Source: Candidatus Doudnabacteria bacterium (GTDB taxonomy: Bacteria; Patescibacteriota; Doudnabacteria; UBA920; O2-02-FULL-48-8). Taken from it: a stretch of 17,419 bases of DNA. Positions 13,300-17,419 of the stretch are shown one piece after another. Within the stretch, counting starts at the first letter, position 1. Every line of letters starts with the position of its first letter. Below the pieces are notes generated by a model that saw only the letters and a program-made list of their open reading frames with translations, was not told where the DNA came from and made no database searches. The stretch covers positions 1 through 17,419 of the forward strand of contig JACQJI010000026.1 of NCBI GenBank assembly GCA_016198045.1, given 5' to 3'. The translations under genes and the position numbers were made by a program.

Positions 13300-13911
13300 A
13301 TGCTGATTATCGGACATAGAGGGGCTTCTGGGTTGGCTCCAGAGAATACCGTTAGTTCTTTCAAAAAAGCGCAAGAATTGGGGGTAAATATGGTTGAAAT
13401 GGATTTAAGGATGGACAGGCACGGCCGGATCGTGGTTGCTCACGATGAGGATTTTGGGCGGGAGTATGAGCAAGCTCCCAATCTGCAAGAAGCGCTGGCT
13501 GAGGTTGAAGTTGCGGTTAACCTTGAGATTAAGGAATCGGGATTTGAAGCAAAACTTCTGGAAATGATCAAAGGATTTCCGTTTGAAGTTTTGATCTCTT
13601 CTTTTGAACCAAGCATTCTTAGAAAGATCAGAATTTTGGACAGAAAGGCCAAACTCGGTTTGATTGTCGGGCCCAAACTGAAATGGTTTTACTTTCTCGT
13701 CCCGATGGTATTGTTCTTTAAGCTGTCCCTAGGCCTCGCTGCGGTTAATCCTTATTACTCCTTACTGACTAAACACAAAGTTTGGCTACTCAAAAAGTTG
13801 GGCGTTAAGGTCTTAACCTGGGTCGTCAATGATCCTGATGAGTTTAAGCAGGTGAAGGGCTTGGGGGTGGATGGCGTGTTTACGGACAGGCCGGATTTAA
13901 TCAAACGATAA
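13300..13911 (+). CDS. Glycerophosphodiester phosphodiesterase family protein
   Basis: This 203-aa protein belongs to the GDPD TIM-barrel family, which hydrolyses glycerophosphodiesters to glycerol-3-phosphate and an alcohol. Catalytic and metal-site candidates are His6-Arg7 (GHRGASG), Glu15 in PENT, Glu33 and Asp35 (VEMDLRMD), His48 (VVAHD) and Glu76 (LEIK). TWVVND and the final TDRPD are also typical. It is short for the family (about 240-300 aa), and the usual LDRTT stretch after the second histidine is absent. Residues 129-148 are strongly hydrophobic and may touch the membrane. It lies between rplC and rplD, where the S10 operon normally has no gene, and ends 2 nt before rplD, so it is probably cotranscribed and translationally coupled. 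No ribosome binding site is visible. Confidence 0.92.
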   Translation: MLIIGHRGASGLAPENTVSSFKKAQELGVNMVEMDLRMDRHGRIVVAHDEDFGREYEQAPNLQEALAEVEVAVNLEIKESGFEAKLLEMIKGFPFEVLISSFEPSILRKIRILDRKAKLGLIVGPKLKWFYFLVPMVLFFKLSLGLAAVNPYYSLLTKHKVWLLKKLGVKVLTWVVNDPDEFKQVKGLGVDGVFTDRPDLIKR

Positions 13912-13913
13912 CT

Positions 13914-14555
13914 ATGACAAGGGTCGCAGTTTACAATCAAGCAGGTGAAAAAGTCTCGGAAACGGAGCTGAATCCGGCAATTTTCGGTTTGGAAAAACTT
14001 GATCCGTATTTAGTTCACTTCGCGGTCCGGGCACAGCGCAACAACAGCCGCGCGGCAATCGCCCACACCAAAAATCGAGGTGAAGTTTCTGGCAGCGGCA
14101 AGAAGCCGTGGAAGCAAAAAGGCACTGGCAGAGCCCGCGCCGGCTCGGTTCGTTCTCCTCTTTGGCGCGGCGGTGGCGTGACTTTTGGCCCGACTAGTAA
14201 TCGTAATTTTTCTATCAAATTAAACCAGTCAGCCTTTAGAAAAGCTTTATATACTGTGCTCAGTGACAAGATCCGCGAGAACAAATTGGTGATTATCGAC
14301 GACATTTCTGCGAATAAGACCAAAGATCTCTCAGCAAAACTTTCAACCATCGCCAGCAAAGCGGGCCTGGGCAAAAAGCAAGTTTTGGTTTTGGGTAGCC
14401 ACAACAAAGATTTGGAACGGGCGGGGAGAAATTTGCCGAATGCCAAAGTGCTGATGGCCGGCTCCTTGAACATTTTCGATTTATTGAAATACGATCCGAT
14501 CGTGACCAAAGACGCTTTAGAAGTAATAGAAAAAACCTATGGGACTGTTAGATAA
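13914..14555 (+). CDS. rplD: 50S ribosomal protein L4
   Basis: This 213-aa protein is L4, whose long loop lines the exit tunnel. It is recognised by the loop GSGKKPWKQKGTGRARAG followed by SPLWRGGGVTFGP, and by FRKALYTVLSDKIRENKLVII. The length is normal. In E. coli L4 also represses the S10 operon by binding its leader. It starts 2 nt after the GDPD stop and its end overlaps the start of rplW by 17 nt, so both junctions suggest translational coupling. Confidence 0.98.
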   Translation: MTRVAVYNQAGEKVSETELNPAIFGLEKLDPYLVHFAVRAQRNNSRAAIAHTKNRGEVSGSGKKPWKQKGTGRARAGSVRSPLWRGGGVTFGPTSNRNFSIKLNQSAFRKALYTVLSDKIRENKLVIIDDISANKTKDLSAKLSTIASKAGLGKKQVLVLGSHNKDLERAGRNLPNAKVLMAGSLNIFDLLKYDPIVTKDALEVIEKTYGTVR

Positions 14556-14970
14556 GATAAGAGGCAAAAAATCCGCCCCCGCTAAAGCTACGGCGGACAA
14601 AGAGAACGTCTTAAATATGGTCAAAGAACCCGCTCCAGCAGCTACGGCTGACAAGCAGCCGGCCATAGTAAAAGAAGATACCGGCCAGGCTTACCAAGTC
14701 TTGAGATCTGCCCACCTTTCCGAAAAGACCAACGCGCTTTCGGCAAGTCAACGTTATGTCTTTAAAGTCAATCCCAAGGCCAATAAAATCGACGTTAAGA
14801 AAGCCGTAGAAAAAGCTTATGACGTGCACGTCTCAGCCGTAAATGTCGTCAATGTAAAAGGCAAGGTGCGCCGGATGGGCAGAAAATCTGGGCTGAGGTC
14901 TGATTGGAAAAAAGCCATCATTACGTTGAAAGCGGGAGAGAAGATATCAGGCTTAACAGAAGGAGTATAA
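14539..14970 (+). CDS. rplW: 50S ribosomal protein L23 with N-terminal extension
   Basis: This 143-aa protein carries the L23 core from about residue 51 (AYQVLRSAHLSEKTNAL, RYVFKVNPKANKIDVKKAVEKAYDV, VRRMGRKSGLRSDWKKAIITL). L23 sits at the tunnel exit and is the docking site for trigger factor and SRP. Residues 1-50 are an Ala/Lys/Pro-rich extension, probably disordered, in which ATADK occurs twice (17-21 and 35-39). The core alone matches the usual length of about 95 aa. The start is taken at 14539, overlapping rplD; Met27 is the alternative. No ribosome binding site is visible. Confidence 0.95.
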   Translation: MGLLDKIRGKKSAPAKATADKENVLNMVKEPAPAATADKQPAIVKEDTGQAYQVLRSAHLSEKTNALSASQRYVFKVNPKANKIDVKKAVEKAYDVHVSAVNVVNVKGKVRRMGRKSGLRSDWKKAIITLKAGEKISGLTEGV

Positions 14971-14989
14971 TTGATTTTTTATTAAAGCT

Positions 14990-15820
14990 ATGGCCGTAAA
15001 AATTTACAAACCAACCAGCGCGGGGCGCAGAATAATGTCGGTAACCGACTATTCGGTATTGGAGAAGAAAATCAAAACCCCGCGAAGCCTGATCAGGCGC
15101 AAACTTAAACATGCCGGCCGCAACAATCAAGGAAAAATTACTGTTCGCCACCAGGGCGGCGGCCATCGCTTTAAGCCTAGGGAAGTTGATTTTGCTCGCG
15201 ACAAAATGAATATCGAAGCGCGAGTCCAAACTTTGGAATATGACCCCGGCCGCAGCGCATTTATTTCCTTGCTGGCGTATCGGGACGGACAGAGAAAATA
15301 TATTTTGGCTCCAGACGGATTGAAAGTTGGAGATAGGGTAGTCACCTCGCCTCGCACCGAAGTTAGGATCGGCAACCGGATGATGCTAAAAAACATTCCG
15401 GTCGGCACTTATGTCCATAATATCCAAATCGACAAAGTCGGCAGCGGCCAGGTCGCCCGGGCAGCGGGAGCGTATGCCATAGTTCAGGCGTCCGAAGGCG
15501 ATACCGTCTTGCTCAAGATGCCTTCGGGTGAAATTCGCAAAGTTGTCGGGGACGCTTACGCAACCATCGGTCAGGTCTCGAATATTGATTGGATGTATGT
15601 GAGATTGGGAAAGGCCGGCAGAGTGCGGCATATGGGGGTAAGGCCATCAGTTCGAGGCAAAGCCATGAACCCGGTGGATCACCCGCATGGCGGCGGTGAA
15701 GGCGTTAATCCCATTGGGCTTAAGTATCCGAAGACTCCATGGGGCAAGCACGCTTTGGGTGTCAAGACCCGCAATCCAAAGAAAGCGAGTTCTAAATTTA
15801 TAGTTAAACGCAGGAGCTAA
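14990..15820 (+). CDS. rplB: 50S ribosomal protein L2
   Basis: This 276-aa protein is full-length L2, which binds 23S rRNA and is needed for subunit joining and peptidyl transfer. Marks are [14 protein letters not shown] at the start, [18 protein letters not shown], and the C-terminal [20 protein letters not shown] segment containing the essential histidine. It follows rplW by 19 nt. The AAGGAG near the end of rplW is too far upstream to serve this ATG. Confidence 0.99.
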   Translation: MAVKIYKPTSAGRRIMSVTDYSVLEKKIKTPRSLIRRKLKHAGRNNQGKITVRHQGGGHRFKPREVDFARDKMNIEARVQTLEYDPGRSAFISLLAYRDGQRKYILAPDGLKVGDRVVTSPRTEVRIGNRMMLKNIPVGTYVHNIQIDKVGSGQVARAAGAYAIVQASEGDTVLLKMPSGEIRKVVGDAYATIGQVSNIDWMYVRLGKAGRVRHMGVRPSVRGKAMNPVDHPHGGGEGVNPIGLKYPKTPWGKHALGVKTRNPKKASSKFIVKRRS

Positions 15821-15821
15821 T

Positions 15822-16166
15822 ATGTCCAGATCTTCAAAAAAGGGACCGTTCGTGGATGCCAAACTGTGGAAAAAAGTTCAGGCTGCCAAGCCCGGCGGCA
15901 AAGAAATCAAGACTTGGTCGCGGGATTCGACAATTTTTCCTGAGATGGTGGGATTGACTTTCCAGGTGCATAACGGCAAAAATTTTGTGACGGTTAACGT
16001 GAATGAAAACATGGTCGGACATCGCCTGGGCGAGTTTGCGCCAACCCGCAAATTTACCAGACACGGCGGCAGAATGGCCAAAGAAGAAGCTTTGGCCGCG
16101 GCTGAAGCGGAAAAGCGCTCGCTAGAAGCGGCCAAGGCCACAACTGAGGCAGAACCCAAGAAATAA
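15822..16166 (+). CDS. rpsS: 30S ribosomal protein S19 with C-terminal extension
   Basis: This 114-aa protein has the S19 core at residues 1-84 ([59 protein letters not shown]). S19 is in the 30S head and contacts the A-site finger. Residues 85-114 are an Ala/Glu/Lys-rich helical tail, so the protein is about 20 aa longer than usual. It starts 1 nt after the rplB stop with a good ribosome binding site, AGGAG (15812-15816), 5 nt upstream. Confidence 0.98.
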   Translation: MSRSSKKGPFVDAKLWKKVQAAKPGGKEIKTWSRDSTIFPEMVGLTFQVHNGKNFVTVNVNENMVGHRLGEFAPTRKFTRHGGRMAKEEALAAAEAEKRSLEAAKATTEAEPKK

Positions 16167-16180
16167 CGATAACGATAACA

Positions 16181-16759
16181 ATGACCATGACTGCTCAAAA
16201 TCAGCAAGCAACTAAACAAGTCAGAGCCCACGCGCGGTATATACACCATAGCCCGCGCAAATTGCGTTTGGTGGCAGCGTTGCTCAAACACAGCCCGGTG
16301 GATGAAGCTTTGCAGCAATTGAAATTTTCTCCAAAGAAAGCGGCGTTGCCTATTATTAAGGTGATAAATTCAGCTGTGGCCAACGCGGTTCACAATTTTG
16401 ACCTCAATAAGGAACAGTTGTATATTAAAGCGCTGACTATAGATCCCGGTCCGGTGATCAAAAAGGCCGTTCCGAGGGCCCAGGGCCGAGCTTTTTTGGT
16501 CCGCAACCGGACGAGCCATATCAATGTGTTGCTGGAAGCCAAACCGACTTTGCGCAAAGCTAAAAGGTCAATTTTCAGCCGAAGTCCTGCGACTCAAGTC
16601 GAAAAGCCGGAAGAAAAAGCCATCCAGCCAGCCGAGACCGAGGAGAAGATTGACACTGCCAGACCTAAGTTAAAAGTGGCACCCAAATCGCAGGAAAAAA
16701 TTAAGAAACATTTGGTGGACTTAAAACGCCGGCTGTTCAACCGCAAGAGCGGGAGTTAA
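16181..16759 (+). CDS. rplV: 50S ribosomal protein L22 with long C-terminal extension
   Basis: This 192-aa protein has the L22 core to about residue 121 (ARYIHHSPRKLRLVAALL, VINSAVANAVHNFDL, PRAQGRAFLVRNRTSHINVLL), including the beta hairpin that lines the exit tunnel. Residues 122-192 are a Lys/Glu/Pro-rich extension ending in a basic helix-like segment (KKHLVDLKRRLFNRKSGS); ordinary L22 is about 110 aa. The start could be 16181 or the ATG at 16187. Neither has a ribosome binding site: the 14-nt gap after rpsS is a tandem ATAACG repeat. Confidence 0.97.
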   Translation: MTMTAQNQQATKQVRAHARYIHHSPRKLRLVAALLKHSPVDEALQQLKFSPKKAALPIIKVINSAVANAVHNFDLNKEQLYIKALTIDPGPVIKKAVPRAQGRAFLVRNRTSHINVLLEAKPTLRKAKRSIFSRSPATQVEKPEEKAIQPAETEEKIDTARPKLKVAPKSQEKIKKHLVDLKRRLFNRKSGS

Positions 16760-16763
16760 AGAT

Positions 16764-17408
16764 ATGGGACAAAAAGTTAATGCCAACAGTTTAAGGTTGA
16801 AAATCACCGATACTTGGAAATCAAGGTGGCTTTCACGCAAAAACTTTTCCGAATTTTTGAGAGAAGATTCTTTGATTCGAAGTTTTCTTTTTCTCCACCT
16901 AAGAAAAGCGGGCATGGTCAGAGTGGATATCGAAAGATTTGGAACCACCATAAATGTTTTTATCAAAACCACCAAACCCGGCATGATCATCGGCAAAGGC
17001 GGCGGCGGGGTGGAAGAATTAAAGAAAAAGATCATCAAACATTTGGCCAAAAAATTGGACGTCAAAATCAGCATTGAGGAAGTCAAGGATATCAATCTCC
17101 AGTCGCAGGTCGTGGCTCAGAACATCGCCGACCAGCTGGAAAAAAGAATTTCCCACCGCCGCGCCATGAAACAAGCCATTGATCAAGTCATGGATTCCGG
17201 AGCCGAGGGAATAAAAGTTGAGGTCGCCGGCCGAATCGGCGGTTCGGATATTGCTCGAACCGAAAGACTGTTTAAGGGCAAGCTGCCGCTGCATACCTTG
17301 CGGGCAAACATTGATTTTGCCAAAGCCACAGCTTACACGACTTATGGAACGATAGGAGTTAAAGTTTGGATAAACAAGGGAGAAATCTTTGAGAAAGTTA
17401 ATAGATAA
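16764..17408 (+). CDS. rpsC: 30S ribosomal protein S3
   Basis: This 214-aa protein is S3 of the mRNA entry site. The N-terminal MGQKVNANSLRL, the KH domain with PGMIIGKGGGG, the helicase-related basic helix EKRISHRRAMKQAI, and the C-terminal GGSDIARTE, GKLPLHTLRANIDF and GVKVWINKGE are all present. It is slightly shorter than E. coli S3 (233 aa) through a missing C-terminal tail. GGAG (in CGGGAG, near the end of rplV) lies 8 nt before the ATG. Its TAA stop lies in a copy of the stop-rich heptamer tract at the window's end. The S10 operon presumably continues beyond. Confidence 0.98.
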   Translation: MGQKVNANSLRLKITDTWKSRWLSRKNFSEFLREDSLIRSFLFLHLRKAGMVRVDIERFGTTINVFIKTTKPGMIIGKGGGGVEELKKKIIKHLAKKLDVKISIEEVKDINLQSQVVAQNIADQLEKRISHRRAMKQAIDQVMDSGAEGIKVEVAGRIGGSDIARTERLFKGKLPLHTLRANIDFAKATAYTTYGTIGVKVWINKGEIFEKVNR

Positions 17409-17419
17409 TAGTTGATAGA
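17396..17419 (+). repeat. Third copy of the stop-rich heptamer tract, at the end of rpsC
   Basis: The units TTAATAG, ATAATAG, TTGATAG run over the rpsC stop codon to the end of the window. They match the tracts at the ends of rpsL and fusA in unit and period but are cut off by the window edge. Confidence 0.6.

Noticed and set aside
1..17419. Recoding of UGA as an amino acid, as in Absconditabacteria and Gracilibacteria
   Set aside because: TGA ends rpsL, rplC and the M50 gene at the expected protein lengths, and no gene needs read-through.
1..17419. tRNA or rRNA genes
   Set aside because: No cloverleaf with a T-arm motif and no rRNA-like conserved sequence was seen on either strand.

Overview
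The window looks like chromosomal DNA of a Patescibacteria (Candidate Phyla Radiation) bacterium, probably of the Parcubacteria type. The evidence is the compact ribosomal proteins (L28 of 62 aa with four cysteines, L3 of 187 aa), the low-complexity tails on L23, S19 and L22, many translation starts without a Shine-Dalgarno sequence, a solitary PaaX/Cas2-like gene, and AT-rich intergenic repeats. TAA, TAG and TGA all serve as stops, so the genetic code is standard. This placement is inferred from gene content, not from a search.

Layout. 1-4175 (+): a PEP-utiliser mobile-domain protein, a 60-aa AbrB-type DNA-binding protein, and a MASE1-GGDEF-EAL membrane protein whose GGDEF motif is degenerate and whose EAL domain looks intact. 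A bidirectional terminator at 4174-4204 separates these from rpmB (L28, minus). rpmB diverges from an M50 intramembrane protease (4454-5098). Next is a 192-aa winged-helix/Cas2-like protein lying between two near-identical 34-bp repeats (5114-5147 and 5753-5786).

5908-12451: the str operon, rpsL-rpsG-fusA, then tuf and rpsJ. Two minus-strand genes of unknown function are inserted in it. One is a two-helix membrane protein (5908-6609) whose promoter shares its -35 region with the rpsL promoter. The other is a small acidic protein (10260-10538) between fusA and tuf. Both have strong ribosome binding sites, unlike most core genes around them. tuf and rpsJ have their own clear promoters, and fusA and tuf end in strong terminators.

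12122-17408: the start of the S10 operon, rpsJ-rplC-[GDPD]-rplD-rplW-rplB-rpsS-rplV-rpsC. A compact glycerophosphodiester phosphodiesterase gene interrupts the usual rplC-rplD junction and is joined to rplD by a 2-nt gap.

The most interesting non-coding item is a roughly 100-nt element present twice (11946-12046 and 13185-13284). Both copies fold as a three-way junction with conserved junction sequence, and all three stems differ in sequence between the copies while staying paired. This is strong evidence that the structure is selected. Other items are the Cas2-like gene with its flanking repeats, an attenuator-like rpsL leader, a 7-nt-periodic stop-rich tract over the 3' ends of rpsL, fusA and rpsC, and an EF-G whose G4 motif reads NKIN instead of NKxD.
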